Shown here: piece after piece, positions 9,075 through 17,755 of the stretch
Position numbering within the stretch: the stretch's first letter is position 1
Layout of the letters: each line of letters begins with the position of its first letter
From: a bacterium
Lineage (GTDB): Bacteria; Electryoneota; Electryoneia; Electryoneales; Electryoneaceae
DNA length: 64,000 bases
Direction: 5' to 3'
NCBI GenBank assembly: GCA_020444425.1
Contig: JAHLLB010000006.1
Location: 1-64,000 of the forward strand
Notes under the pieces: model-generated
The model's database searches: none
The model's input: the letters and a program-made list of their open reading frames with translations, nothing else
Told to the model about the DNA's origin: nothing
Translations under genes and position numbers: made by a program

Positions 9075-9994
9075 TTTTCACCTCCCGCGATCAGGTACAG
9101 AATGGCCATGCGCACCGCGACACCGTTTGTCACCTGTTGCAGGATGACGCTGTGCGGTCCGTCCGCGACGTCGCCGTCCAACTCGAGCCCGCGATTGATC
9201 GGGCCGGGGTGGAGGATGGTCAGGGGTTTGTTCGAAGCGGCCAACCGTTCGGAGGTGACGCCGAATGTCTGGTGATATTCACGTTTTGACGGGAACAGCC
9301 CGGAGTCCTGCCGTTCGAGCTGAATGCGCAGCACGTTGAGCACGTCCGACTTGGCGATGGCTTCGTCGAGGTCGTGATACACCTTCACGCCGAGGTGCTC
9401 GATGTCGCGCGGGATCAGCGTAGGCGGGCCGCAGACGGCGACCTGTGCGCCCATGGTCGTCAGGCCGAAGATGTTGGACAGGGCGACACGGCTGTGCGAG
9501 ATGTCGCCGACCAGGGTGACGCGCAGCTTGTTGAAATCGCCGTAGACTTCACGGAGCGTCATCATGTCGAGTAGCGCCTGCGTCGGGTGTTCGTGTGAAC
9601 CGTCCCCGGCGTTGATCACCTTGGAGTCGCAATACTTTGCGAGCAGGTTCGGCGCACCGGGCAGCGGGTGACGCATCACGACGAGGTCGATCTTCATCGC
9701 CTCGAGGTTGCGGATGGTGTCGATCAACGTTTCGCCCTTGTTCACGGACGAGGCGGACGCGCTGAAGTTGACAACATCCGCGCTCAGCCGTTTTTCGGCG
9801 AGTTCGAAGCTGATGCGGGTACGGGTTGAGTTTTCGAAGAAGGCGTTGACGACGGTTACATGCCGAAGCGTCGGGACTTTGGGCACCGGCCGACTGAGGA
9901 TTTCCTTGAACGCGACGGCGGAATCGAGGATCGCGGTGATGTCCTCGGCGGGAACGTCGCGCAGGCCGAGCAGGTGCGTGGATTTCAAAGCCAT
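9071..9994 (-). CDS. pyrB: Aspartate carbamoyltransferase catalytic subunit
   Basis: PyrB condenses carbamoyl phosphate and aspartate in the committed step of pyrimidine synthesis. The 307-aa protein shows the carbamoyl-phosphate site FFENSTRTRISFE near residue 60 and the HEHPTQALLD segment near residue 135. The ATG at 9994 is preceded by GGAGGG at a spacing of eight; an ATG nine bases further upstream overlaps that ribosome site and is less likely. No pyrI regulatory subunit is adjacent. The neighbouring PyrC'-like protein suggests a dodecameric PyrB-PyrC' assembly. Confidence 0.95.
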   Translation of the reverse strand: MALKSTHLLGLRDVPAEDITAILDSAVAFKEILSRPVPKVPTLRHVTVVNAFFENSTRTRISFELAEKRLSADVVNFSASASSVNKGETLIDTIRNLEAMKIDLVVMRHPLPGAPNLLAKYCDSKVINAGDGSHEHPTQALLDMMTLREVYGDFNKLRVTLVGDISHSRVALSNIFGLTTMGAQVAVCGPPTLIPRDIEHLGVKVYHDLDEAIAKSDVLNVLRIQLERQDSGLFPSKREYHQTFGVTSERLAASNKPLTILHPGPINRGLELDGDVADGPHSVILQQVTNGVAVRMAILYLIAGGEK

Positions 9995-10045
9995 CAGGCG
10001 CACCCTCCATGCATCGGGTGGGCAGGGAAACGGTAGCGGACGCAG

Positions 10046-10600
10046 CTAATCATTGGCCCGTCCTCCTCGCATCAGGACAACTTCGTCGGAACCGTCCATT
10101 TCCTTCATGTGGACCTGCACGTTTTCCGAGCTGGAGGTGGGGATGTTCTTGCCGACAAAATCAGCCTTGATCGGCAGTTCGCGATGTCCACGGTCGACAA
10201 GCACGGCCAGCTGCACGCGTGACGGGCGGCCATACGCCATCAGGGCGTCCAGCGCGGCGCGTGAGGTGCGGCCGGTGTAGAGGACGTCGTCCACCAGCAG
10301 TACGGTGCAGCCGTCAATGTCGAACGGGATTTCGGTCACCTGCATGCCTGGTCCGACTTTTCGGGTGCGGAAATCGTCCCGGTACATCGTTACATCGAGC
10401 ACACCGGTGGTGAGTTCGCGGCCGACGATCTCGCTCATCTGTTTGGCGATCCGTTCCGCCACATGCACGCCGCGCGAACGGATCCCGACGATGCCGAGGT
10501 GATCGACGCCCCGGTTTCGTTCGATGATCTCATGCGCCAGCCGTGCGATGGAACGTTGAATGTCCATCTCGTCCATCAGACGGACTTCCTTTTCCGGCAT
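10046..10600 (-). CDS. pyrR: Pyrimidine operon attenuator / uracil phosphoribosyltransferase PyrR
   Basis: PyrR binds pyr leader RNA when UMP is abundant and promotes termination; many members also have uracil phosphoribosyltransferase activity. The 184-aa protein has the PRPP-binding signature [18 protein letters not shown] near residue 100 and the [13 protein letters not shown] segment near residue 45. A GGAGGAGG ribosome site precedes the start. It is the first gene of the pyrR-pyrB-pyrC' operon. A PyrR-binding leader with terminator lies about 390 nt upstream on the same strand, so the operon is likely autoregulated by attenuation. Confidence 0.95.
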   Translation of the reverse strand: MPEKEVRLMDEMDIQRSIARLAHEIIERNRGVDHLGIVGIRSRGVHVAERIAKQMSEIVGRELTTGVLDVTMYRDDFRTRKVGPGMQVTEIPFDIDGCTVLLVDDVLYTGRTSRAALDALMAYGRPSRVQLAVLVDRGHRELPIKADFVGKNIPTSSSENVQVHMKEMDGSDEVVLMRGGRAND

Positions 10601-10664
10601 GGGCTCCTCCTCCGTGGTGTCTATCTGAAACTGTGGTTCCTGGTCGTCGTAACCGGAAGATCAT

Positions 10665-10950
10665 CCACGACATGAATGTCGTGGGCATGATCCGTGAAAC
10701 ACTCGAATATCCCAGGCATGAATGTCTGGGGCGTGTTTCGTATGTGGCCGTGTCAAAAGACTTGCAGACGCGGACGTGGAATCGTTTTCAAAACCACGAC
10801 ATGAATGTCGTGGGCATGTTTCATGTAACGTTCAGTAATCCCAGACATGAATGTCTGGGGCATGTTCCGTGAATCATTCGATTATCCCAGTACACATGTC
10901 TGGGGCATGATCCGTGAAACACTCGAATATCCCAGGCACGAATGTCTGGG
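10665..10950. repeat. Six-copy palindrome array inside the pyr leader
   Basis: Palindromes start at 10665, 10711, 10794, 10840, 10886 and 10931, mostly 45-46 bp apart with one 83-bp interval. The first and third are CCACGACATGAATGTCGTGG. The others belong to the CCCAGACAT/ATGTCTGGG family, with single-base decay (CCCAGGCAT, CCCAGTACACAT). The spacer GGCATGATCCGTGAAACACT is repeated. The array sits between the PyrR-controlled terminator and pyrR, so every pyr transcript would carry these hairpins. Confidence 0.88.
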
Positions 10951-10987
10951 GCATGGTGTTGATCAGGATTCCGGCCGGGGAGGGAAC

Positions 10988-11017
10988 AAAAAAAGCGCCA
11001 TCCCCAGTGGGACGCGC
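10988..11017 (-). terminator. Attenuator terminator of the pyr operon
   Basis: On the minus strand GCGCGTCCC pairs with GGGATGGCGC (one bulged G) around a short loop and is followed by seven T residues. It lies about 75 nt downstream of the PyrR-binding loop, the expected place for a pyr attenuator terminator. It could also terminate read-through from coaE. Confidence 0.8.
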
Positions 11018-11125
11018 ATCGGCAGGCGGCTCGAACGGTCGGGTGGCAGATGTGCCACTCACGTTTCGGGTCCGGGTAGTGCCCGGTGAACGTCCCTTTT
11101 CCGTCTCTCCGGACGGGCTTAAAGG
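11018..11125 (-). promoter_or_regulatory. PyrR-binding leader RNA (pyr attenuator)
   Basis: The minus strand reads TTTAAGCCCGTCC, then GGAGAGACGG, then AAAAGGGACG at 11123-11091. This fits the PyrR-binding loop, in which a UCCNGNGAG core is closed by a short stem and followed by an AAGG segment. Further hairpins follow (CCGGG/CCCGG and GTGGCA/TGCCAC) before the terminator. By analogy with Bacillus-type pyr leaders, PyrR plus UMP would favour the terminator. Both pyrR and its target being present in order supports the call. Confidence 0.75.
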
Positions 11126-11135
11126 GTCGAACAAG

Positions 11136-11164
11136 AAGATAGCGGTTGCCTCGGCGGAGGACAA
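11136..11164 (-). promoter_or_regulatory. Candidate sigma-70 promoter of the pyr operon
   Basis: TTGTCC and TATCTT are separated by 17 bp on the minus strand and lie about 13 bp upstream of the PyrR-binding leader. Each hexamer matches the consensus at four of six positions. Position relative to the leader is the main support. Confidence 0.5.
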
Positions 11165-11224
11165 GGACCGCTCGCGGGGAATCGGTATGAGAGCGGATAG
11201 GAACGGCGAGGAACTGTTGTCGAA

Positions 11225-11866
11225 TCAGGGGTTACGGCGTTTGCGTGCCGCCTCTCGGCCACGTTTGGCGACATGCGGCCAGATGCCGAACGCCTTCGCG
11301 GTGAGCTCATTGAGATCGCCATCGTTCCGGATGGTGAAGTCGCTCTGCTTGCTCTTGGTCAGCGCCGGGATTTGCATCTGGTAACGCTGCAGCATCTCTT
11401 CGACGGTCAAGCCCATGCGTGCGGCGGCTCTTTCCGCGCCTCGATGTGGATCGACGATGACGGAAACCAGCACATCGTAGCGGTCCTGATCATTCCATTC
11501 GAAAATCATCGCGGCGTCAACCATAGCGACCAGGCCGGCGTTCAGAGCGTCGTCGATTTCCTGCTGTAGCAGGTCACGGATGTACGGCCAGATGGCGGCG
11601 TCGAGGTCGTTGCGAGCCTTTTCGTCGGAGAAAACAATTCGCCCTAGCGCGGCACGGTCGAGCGTATCGCCGGACCAGACGTCGTCGCCGAAGCGTTCCT
11701 TGAGCCATGCACGGAACTCGGCGGATTGCTCAACGACATCGCGACCGAGACGGTCGCCTTCGATGATGCGCGCGTTGTAGCGTGTCCACAGGTTGGCGAC
11801 GGTGGACTTGCCGCTACCGATGTTCCCGGTCACACCAACGATGAACGGGAATGGCTCTGGTTTCAT
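11225..11866 (-). CDS. coaE: Dephospho-CoA kinase
   Basis: CoaE phosphorylates the ribose 3'-OH of dephospho-CoA, the last step of coenzyme A synthesis. The 213-aa protein starts with the P-loop GVTGNIGSGKST at residues 10-21. It then has the DRLGRDVVE substrate segment, and RMGLTVEEMLQRYQMQI and DFTIRNDGDLNEL near the C-terminus, all typical of the family. Its ATG overlaps the stop codon of the upstream TPR-protein gene (ATGA), so the two are translationally coupled although no functional link is obvious. Confidence 0.96.
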   Translation of the reverse strand: MKPEPFPFIVGVTGNIGSGKSTVANLWTRYNARIIEGDRLGRDVVEQSAEFRAWLKERFGDDVWSGDTLDRAALGRIVFSDEKARNDLDAAIWPYIRDLLQQEIDDALNAGLVAMVDAAMIFEWNDQDRYDVLVSVIVDPHRGAERAAARMGLTVEEMLQRYQMQIPALTKSKQSDFTIRNDGDLNELTAKAFGIWPHVAKRGREAARKRRNP

Positions 11867-14856
11867 GAGATCGCGGCTTCGATTTGTTCGGCCAGTTTCT
11901 CGAGATCAGGATCTGCTGGAGATTGCTGGCGCAAACGGTTTAGCATCGCCCGCGCGTGATCGTACTTGCCCTGGCCGATCTGCAGACGGATCAGGGTTTT
12001 CGACACCGGCCCGCGATACTCTTCCGGAGCGGTTTCGTCACGCTTGGGTTGTGGTGGGGGAGTGCGTTTCGGTCGCGGCGCCATCGCGGCCGGTTCGGAT
12101 TCCGCCTTGGGTTTCGGCTGCGCGGCGGGGGGTGGTGGTGCGGGCGCCGGAGTTGACCGCTTTTCCGGAGCTGGCGTGGACGTCGATTCGGCAGCCGCAG
12201 ACGGTTCGGGTTTGGTCTGTGGTTCAGGTTCCGACGAGGTCTCTGCCGGCGGTTCGGCGGCCCTGGGTGCTTTCGTTTGCGGTTCCGGCTGCGGGTGCGG
12301 ATCGGCACTGGCTTCTGGCTCAGTCCTGGATTCCGGCGCAGGCTCGGTTGCGGGTGCCGATTCGGCCTTGTCGTCCGGAGGTGGCTGGTCTGCAGGTTCG
12401 CTGCCGGATTTGGAGAGGCCGTACGGTTCGAACGAATCTTCGTGGGACGCGTCCGCTTCGGACAGGTCCCTGGTTTCGTCTTCCGCATCGGGGTTGTCTT
12501 CGAGACTCTCGATTTCGTCCTCAACGCGTGAGGGTGTCATCGCGTAGGACGCTCGGCGGGCGAGTTCATCTTCCGTCAACTCCGGAACTTTTTCTTCCTT
12601 CTGCTTCAGCCCCTCGGTGATGTTCTCTTCCGGAGCGCTGTCGGCAGCAGGTTCCCCAGCTTTCTTGTCGTCCTGCCTGGACTCGGTGTCGTCTTTCGGC
12701 CTGGACGCGTATTTGCCGATTTCCACCGGCTTCTGGCTGCCCGGTTTGCCACGTCGTTTGCTCGCGAACTGGGAAATCAGATCGTCCAGATCTTCCTGGC
12801 TCGCGGGCTTCTTCGGAATCGACGCTTCCGGCATGGGCGGACGCTCCTGCGCTTTCTTGGCGGCAGGTTCCGCAGGCGTTTTTGCGGCTTCGGGGGCGGA
12901 CTCACCGGGTGTGTCAACCGGGGCATCATCTTCACCCTGCGCCGTCACCTCTGCTTCGGGTTCTTCCGCTGCTGGCTCTTCAGCGACGGGTTCACCGCTT
13001 TCCGCTGGCGGTTCAGGTTCTGCGCTTTTTGCCGGGGTCTTGCTGCCCTTCTTGAACGCCGCCATCAACTCATCGAGCGAGTTCTGATCGAGCGGACCAG
13101 CGGGCGCGGCGGGTTCTTCAGCCTCGGCGGGTTCCGGTTCAGTGTCCGTGGCGGGTTCTTCGGTGGACGGCGCCGGGGTGGATTTTCCCGCCTTGAACGA
13201 GGCCATCAGAGCGTCCAGATCGCCCTGGTTCATCGGTCCGGATGGTTCGGCGGGTTTGTCCTCTTCGACGGCTGCTTCGGGCTCTTCCGCAGCTGCTTCG
13301 GTTTCGGGTTCGGACATTGTGTCCTCGGCATCCGCACTGTCGCTCGTCGAAGCAGCAGGTTTCGCCTGGCCGGACTGGAATTGCGCCAACAATGCGTCCA
13401 GATCCGACTGGTTCAATGCGCCGGAGGGTTGCTTCTCGGGTTCCGGCTTCGGCACTTCGGCTTCGGTCTCAGCTGCCGGTTCGTCATTCGGCTGCTGGAC
13501 GGCCTCAGGTTCAGCTGCGACAGGCGCTTCGGCATTGGACTCTTCGTCGCCGCTGTCCGTGGTTTCATCCGCTTCGGGTTCATCTGCTGTTTCTGGTTTG
13601 GCGGGCGCCTGGATTTCCGGGACGGTCGCTTCCAGATCCGGGTTTTCCACCAGTACGAGCTCATCTTGCTTGAGCTCATTCAGAACCTGCTTGAAGTCGA
13701 CGACATGATCCAGCGGTTGACCGCCAAACTGCACCGCTTTCTCGAGCGGCGTCGGAATGTGTTCTTCTGATTCCTCAGTATCTTCCTTCGAGCCTTCGTT
13801 CATCAGCTCAGCGAGGATATCCTCGACGCCAGCTTCCTGTTCTTCCTCGTCTTCATAAATGATGTCGGGATTGCGCTCTTTGCCGTCCGCAGTAGTGGGT
13901 TTTTCAGTGACTTCAGGCGTTGCCGGTTCGGCTTCAGCTACCGGGGCTGCGGGTTTAGTCTCCCCGGCGGGAGGTTCGGCAGCGTCTTCATCGTCTGCTG
14001 ATGGCGCAACGGTTTCCGCATCGGTCTCAACGGATTCTGCACCGGTCTCCGCTTCGGGTGCCGGCGGTTTCGGTTCAACGGGGTCGGTGTGTTGAATCAG
14101 GTTGCTGTCAGGATCGTAGTTCTCAGCTTCGGATTCGGTTGTCGCTTCTGTCGCAACCGCCGAGTCCGCTTCACCTTCGCCCGTGCCGTTGCTGGATTCC
14201 TCCGCCGCTGCTTTCTGCGCGGGCAGCTTAAATTCTTCGACCTGCTCGTCGTCATCAGTGGAGGGGAGACGTGCGATCATCTGCGTGACGAGCGAATCGT
14301 CCACATCCGGCGCAAATTGCTTGGGCAGGGCGGTTCGTTGCGGCATCAATTCCAATTCTTTGCTGACAACGGTCGACAGGCCACCGATTTCGGTGATGTC
14401 ACCGGGATGCCACTCGTCCTGCCATTCAAAATCATCACCGAAGAGCTGCTTCATCGTCCAGTGAACGAGTGCTTTCTGCTTCGACTCAATTTCCGTGTCG
14501 GAGGGACTGAGTTCGTAGAGCCGGGTATGGGCGGCGTATTCGAGGTCGGTGCGTCCGAGCAGGTGCAGCAGTTCAACGTAGGCCTTGCGCGCTCGCAGGT
14601 TGAGCGGATCGAGGCGCAGCACTTCTTCGTAGGATTTGAGCGAACCTTCGGCGTCCTTAAGACGGCCCTGGGCCTGTGCGAGCAACAGGTAGGCGGTGGA
14701 GTTCTCAGCGTCCGACTCAAGCCCATTGAGCAGACGGTTGCGAGCTTCCTTCACCTTTCCCATCTGGAGTTCGATGTCCGCGAGCCGGACGTAGAGGATG
14801 GGATTCCTCTTGACCAGCTTTTTCAGCCGTTTGTATTCCGCTTTTAAACGACTCAT
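11863..14856 (-). CDS. Large TPR protein with acidic disordered region and repeated LDALL modules
   Basis: The 997-aa product has N-terminal TPR-like helices (about 1-130; NPILYVRLADIELQMGKVKEA and similar). A very long Glu/Pro/Ala/Thr-rich segment, probably disordered, follows from about 190 to 940. A C-terminal TPR-like helix pair closes it (IRLQIGQGKYDHARAMLNRL). Embedded at about residues 480, 540, 588 and 690 are four short helical modules of pattern Q-x-D/S-L-D-x-L-[LMI]-x-x-F-x-x-[GK], for example NQSDLDALLAQFQSG. These resemble the SQxEIDALL motif at the N-terminus of FliM, used for CheY/FliN binding. No enzyme domain or signal peptide is visible. A scaffolding role is inference. Confidence 0.8.
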   Translation of the reverse strand: MSRLKAEYKRLKKLVKRNPILYVRLADIELQMGKVKEARNRLLNGLESDAENSTAYLLLAQAQGRLKDAEGSLKSYEEVLRLDPLNLRARKAYVELLHLLGRTDLEYAAHTRLYELSPSDTEIESKQKALVHWTMKQLFGDDFEWQDEWHPGDITEIGGLSTVVSKELELMPQRTALPKQFAPDVDDSLVTQMIARLPSTDDDEQVEEFKLPAQKAAAEESSNGTGEGEADSAVATEATTESEAENYDPDSNLIQHTDPVEPKPPAPEAETGAESVETDAETVAPSADDEDAAEPPAGETKPAAPVAEAEPATPEVTEKPTTADGKERNPDIIYEDEEEQEAGVEDILAELMNEGSKEDTEESEEHIPTPLEKAVQFGGQPLDHVVDFKQVLNELKQDELVLVENPDLEATVPEIQAPAKPETADEPEADETTDSGDEESNAEAPVAAEPEAVQQPNDEPAAETEAEVPKPEPEKQPSGALNQSDLDALLAQFQSGQAKPAASTSDSADAEDTMSEPETEAAAEEPEAAVEEDKPAEPSGPMNQGDLDALMASFKAGKSTPAPSTEEPATDTEPEPAEAEEPAAPAGPLDQNSLDELMAAFKKGSKTPAKSAEPEPPAESGEPVAEEPAAEEPEAEVTAQGEDDAPVDTPGESAPEAAKTPAEPAAKKAQERPPMPEASIPKKPASQEDLDDLISQFASKRRGKPGSQKPVEIGKYASRPKDDTESRQDDKKAGEPAADSAPEENITEGLKQKEEKVPELTEDELARRASYAMTPSRVEDEIESLEDNPDAEDETRDLSEADASHEDSFEPYGLSKSGSEPADQPPPDDKAESAPATEPAPESRTEPEASADPHPQPEPQTKAPRAAEPPAETSSEPEPQTKPEPSAAAESTSTPAPEKRSTPAPAPPPPAAQPKPKAESEPAAMAPRPKRTPPPQPKRDETAPEEYRGPVSKTLIRLQIGQGKYDHARAMLNRLRQQSPADPDLEKLAEQIEAAIS

Positions 14857-14894
14857 CGCAATGGCAGCTTCGTTGGTGAGGGGGAAGCAACAAG

Positions 14895-16451
14895 TTACAA
14901 ATCTGGATCCGGCGAAATGGACCTCACGGTGACTCCCGGTAGAACGGGTTCTCCGACCGTCATCCGGTACCGTGCGAGCGCGATGTTGTGATCCATCAGC
15001 GCCTGTGTGGTGCTGATCCGGCTGCGGTTGACCTGAATCTGCGCGTCGATCCAGTCCTGCGCGGTGATTTGACCGTTGGCGAACCGTTGCCGGCTGATAT
15101 CAAACGACTTCTCGGAAATCTCCAGGGACGCTTTTGAGATCTCATAGCGGCGTCGTGCTTCTTCCAGCGACCGGACCGCCGCCCGGACGTCGAGAATTAT
15201 ATCCATCTCCGCCTGGCTGGCGTCGAATTCCGCCCGCCGCAGCGACAAACGGGCCGACTGCACATCCAGGTTCCGCCGTCCACCGCTAAACAACGGAATG
15301 TTGAGGTTGAATGCAATGCCCCGGTTGGTGAGATAATCGTTGTAATCGTCCGAGAACGCTTCGTCGATAGTGTCTGTCCGCTGGTTGAGGCCGTAGAACG
15401 CGGTCAGCTGTCCGCCCGGGTTGTATGGACGCCGCGTATTCTTCAACGACAACTCGGCCTGTTCAACGCTGATTTCCGCCTGCCGGATCTCTTCCCGCTT
15501 CGCGAGCGCTTTTTCAATGGCCTTGTCCAGATTGACCTGCAGCGTATCGAAACCCGGATCGCCAACGATGCTGATCGGTTGATCCAGCTCGATGCCGAGC
15601 AACGAGCGGAAGCGGTCCAGTTGACCCTCATAGGTTGCTTCGGCACTGAGCAGGTTTGTCTCCACCCGTGAAGCCTCCACCTCGAGCTGGAGCGCTTCAA
15701 CTTCCGGAATCAGACCCGCCTCGAACTTGCGGTGTGCGAGGTCGGCGGTTTCACGGTTGGCGTGCAGATCGTCCCGGGAAATCTCAAGTTCGCGTTCGCT
15801 GGCGAGCAGCGCGTAATAGGATTCCAGCACGTTGAACACGAGATTTCGCTGGCTCTGCATGGTGTTCAGCAGGGTGTTCTCGTAGGACAATTCCGCCTGC
15901 TGCCGTGCGTACCGGCGCAAGTTGCCGCGGAGAAGTTCCTGCGTGAAGCTGGCGCGGTAGGTCGTATTGTATTCCAGCTCATCGATCTGGCCGATGTACT
16001 CGTTGGTGTAGTATTGCTGATAGAACCGGGAAGTGATCTCAACCGTGCCGCCGGTCGGAAGCGGCTGGGACAGGCTCAGGTCGCCCTCCATCTGCCGGGT
16101 TTCGGTCTCCACCCACTGGCGAGTGTTCTTGTTCAGTTCGGCGTCGTAGATGAGTTCCTGGCTCAGCGCCTGGGTAATGCTGGGCACACCGAAGCGCGAA
16201 TCGAGCGTCGGGGAGTACATGTCCAGCGCGGCGGAACGGAACGAAATGTACGACTGGTTGAGACTTTCCTGGCTGTAGTAGGCGTCCGGCGATTCGCCCA
16301 GCGCGATGGCGATGGAGCGGTAGAGGTCGAGGATCAGCGTGTCGCCGACGGCAACGTGGCTGGAGTCGCTTTGGGCGGACACCGGTACAAACGCAGCCGA
16401 GCTCAGCAGCGCGAGGGTAACCAGCAGTGGAATGAGTTTATTGCCTGTCAT
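14895..16451 (-). CDS. TolC-family outer-membrane efflux protein
   Basis: This 518-aa protein has a signal peptide (ending VPVSAQS) and two homologous halves rich in long amphipathic helices with Leu/Glu/Ala/Arg, as in TolC-like outer-membrane factors. Heptad-like stretches such as LQLEVEASRVETNLLSAEA and NLDVQSARLSLRRAEFDAS are the periplasmic helices. It is the outer channel of the tripartite exporter formed with the upstream permease (gap 29 bp) and adaptor genes. It lies upstream of the TPR-protein gene on the same strand. Confidence 0.9.
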   Translation of the reverse strand: MTGNKLIPLLVTLALLSSAAFVPVSAQSDSSHVAVGDTLILDLYRSIAIALGESPDAYYSQESLNQSYISFRSAALDMYSPTLDSRFGVPSITQALSQELIYDAELNKNTRQWVETETRQMEGDLSLSQPLPTGGTVEITSRFYQQYYTNEYIGQIDELEYNTTYRASFTQELLRGNLRRYARQQAELSYENTLLNTMQSQRNLVFNVLESYYALLASERELEISRDDLHANRETADLAHRKFEAGLIPEVEALQLEVEASRVETNLLSAEATYEGQLDRFRSLLGIELDQPISIVGDPGFDTLQVNLDKAIEKALAKREEIRQAEISVEQAELSLKNTRRPYNPGGQLTAFYGLNQRTDTIDEAFSDDYNDYLTNRGIAFNLNIPLFSGGRRNLDVQSARLSLRRAEFDASQAEMDIILDVRAAVRSLEEARRRYEISKASLEISEKSFDISRQRFANGQITAQDWIDAQIQVNRSRISTTQALMDHNIALARYRMTVGEPVLPGVTVRSISPDPDL

Positions 16452-16480
16452 GGGTTAACCAGTAGGTTTCGATCCAACCG

Positions 16481-17755
16481 TTATTCGTGACGGATGGCGT
16501 TGATGACATCCAGATGAGCCGCTTTTTTCGCCGGCCACCAGCCGAAGATGATGCCGACAGTGGCGGAAACACCGAACGCGAGCACCACGGCCAGTGGGCC
16601 GATTGCGGTGTTCCAACCCGCAAATTTCGTGATGCCCCAGGCCATCAGGATTCCGACGATGACACCGACCAGACCGCCGATCAGCGAGAGTAGCACCGCT
16701 TCGAGCAGAAATTGCGAGACGACGTCGGATTGGCGTGCGCCCATCGCACGGCGGACACCGATCTCACGGGTGCGTTCGACCACATTCGAAAGCATGATGT
16801 TCATGATCCCGATCCCGCCGACGAGCAACGAAATGGATGCGATGGTGCCCATCACGATGTTGAAGATGCGTTGTGTCTGGCGAGATTGTTCCAGCAACTC
16901 CACGGGCACGATCAACTCGAAGTCCGCTGCCTGATTGTGCCGACGGGTGAGGATGCGGGTGATGGTTGCGGCGACGGGCTGCAGCTTGTCTTCATCCGGT
17001 ACGCGCAGGATCAGCGCTTCCAGCGGGCTTGTGGATCGGTTGACGGCGAAGCGGGCGTTGAGCGTTTCCAGTGGGACGTAAACATCCTTGCTCATGTCCG
17101 GCAGATCCAGCCCGGCGGAGGTGAATCCACCCAACGGTGGTTGAATCACGCCGACGATGGTGAACCAGGAGTCGCCGATCTTGAGCGACTCACCGAGCGG
17201 ATTGCTCAGTGGGTAGAGGTCACGGCGCAACGACTCGGTGATTACGGCGACCGGGGCGCGTGTGCGGCTGTCATTCTCTGAGAGGAAGCGGCCGCCGGTC
17301 AGCGTGGCAAAGAACACACTGGCGAAATCGGCGGAGGTGCCGACGATTCCGGTGCCTGCCCGTTCGGGTAATTGGACTTTTTCGCCGACGCGTCGCAGCG
17401 GGACGATCAAGTCCACGTCCACCAGCAGCTCATCGAGAGCGGCAGCATCATCGAGCGTCAACCAGTTCGGGTTCTTGCGCTGGTTTTCCAGCAGCTGATT
17501 CCGATCATCCGGCTCATGGGTTGAGACGATGATGTTGTTGACACCGAGGCTTTGAATCGCTTCGAGGATTTCACTTTGTGCGCCGGCACTGATCGAGGTC
17601 ATCGCGATCACGGCGGCGACGCCGAAGATGATGCCCAGCGTGGTGAGGAAGCTGCGGAGCTTCTGGGCGAGCAGGGCATCCATCCCGATGCGGAGGTTTT
17701 CCGCGATCGTGATTGCACTGCCTCCGAGGCCGGATCTCCGATCTCCAGGACTCAT
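16481..17755 (-). CDS. MacB/FtsX-type ABC transporter permease
   Basis: The 424-aa protein has one N-terminal membrane segment (LTTLGIIFGVAAVIAMTSI, about 38-56), a large periplasmic MacB_PCD-type domain, and three C-terminal membrane segments. The conserved ERTREIGVRRAMGAR loop lies between the first two of these. Unlike MacB it carries no ATP-binding domain, and no ATPase gene is adjacent: the gene directly upstream is the adaptor (ATGA overlap) and the next is divergent. A nucleotide-binding subunit must therefore come from another locus. Likely exports a peptide, lipid or lipoprotein-like substrate; not determinable. Confidence 0.92.
   Translation of the reverse strand: MSPGDRRSGLGGSAITIAENLRIGMDALLAQKLRSFLTTLGIIFGVAAVIAMTSISAGAQSEILEAIQSLGVNNIIVSTHEPDDRNQLLENQRKNPNWLTLDDAAALDELLVDVDLIVPLRRVGEKVQLPERAGTGIVGTSADFASVFFATLTGGRFLSENDSRTRAPVAVITESLRRDLYPLSNPLGESLKIGDSWFTIVGVIQPPLGGFTSAGLDLPDMSKDVYVPLETLNARFAVNRSTSPLEALILRVPDEDKLQPVAATITRILTRRHNQAADFELIVPVELLEQSRQTQRIFNIVMGTIASISLLVGGIGIMNIMLSNVVERTREIGVRRAMGARQSDVVSQFLLEAVLLSLIGGLVGVIVGILMAWGITKFAGWNTAIGPLAVVLAFGVSATVGIIFGWWPAKKAAHLDVINAIRHE

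Noticed and set aside
10665-10950. Repeats with regular spacing as a CRISPR array
   Set aside because: The repeats are palindromes with near-identical spacers, the spacing is uneven, and no cas gene is present; CRISPR spacers should differ.
10988-11125. Structured region as a signal-recognition or other house-keeping RNA
   Set aside because: The conserved GGAAGCAGC-type loops of SRP RNA and the GAGGAAAGUCC of RNase P are absent, while the PyrR-binding loop pattern and the downstream pyr genes give a better explanation.
10914-11384. Plus-strand frame between the palindromes and coaE
   Set aside because: It overlaps the pyr leader and the end of coaE, starts in a repeat and has no recognisable domain.
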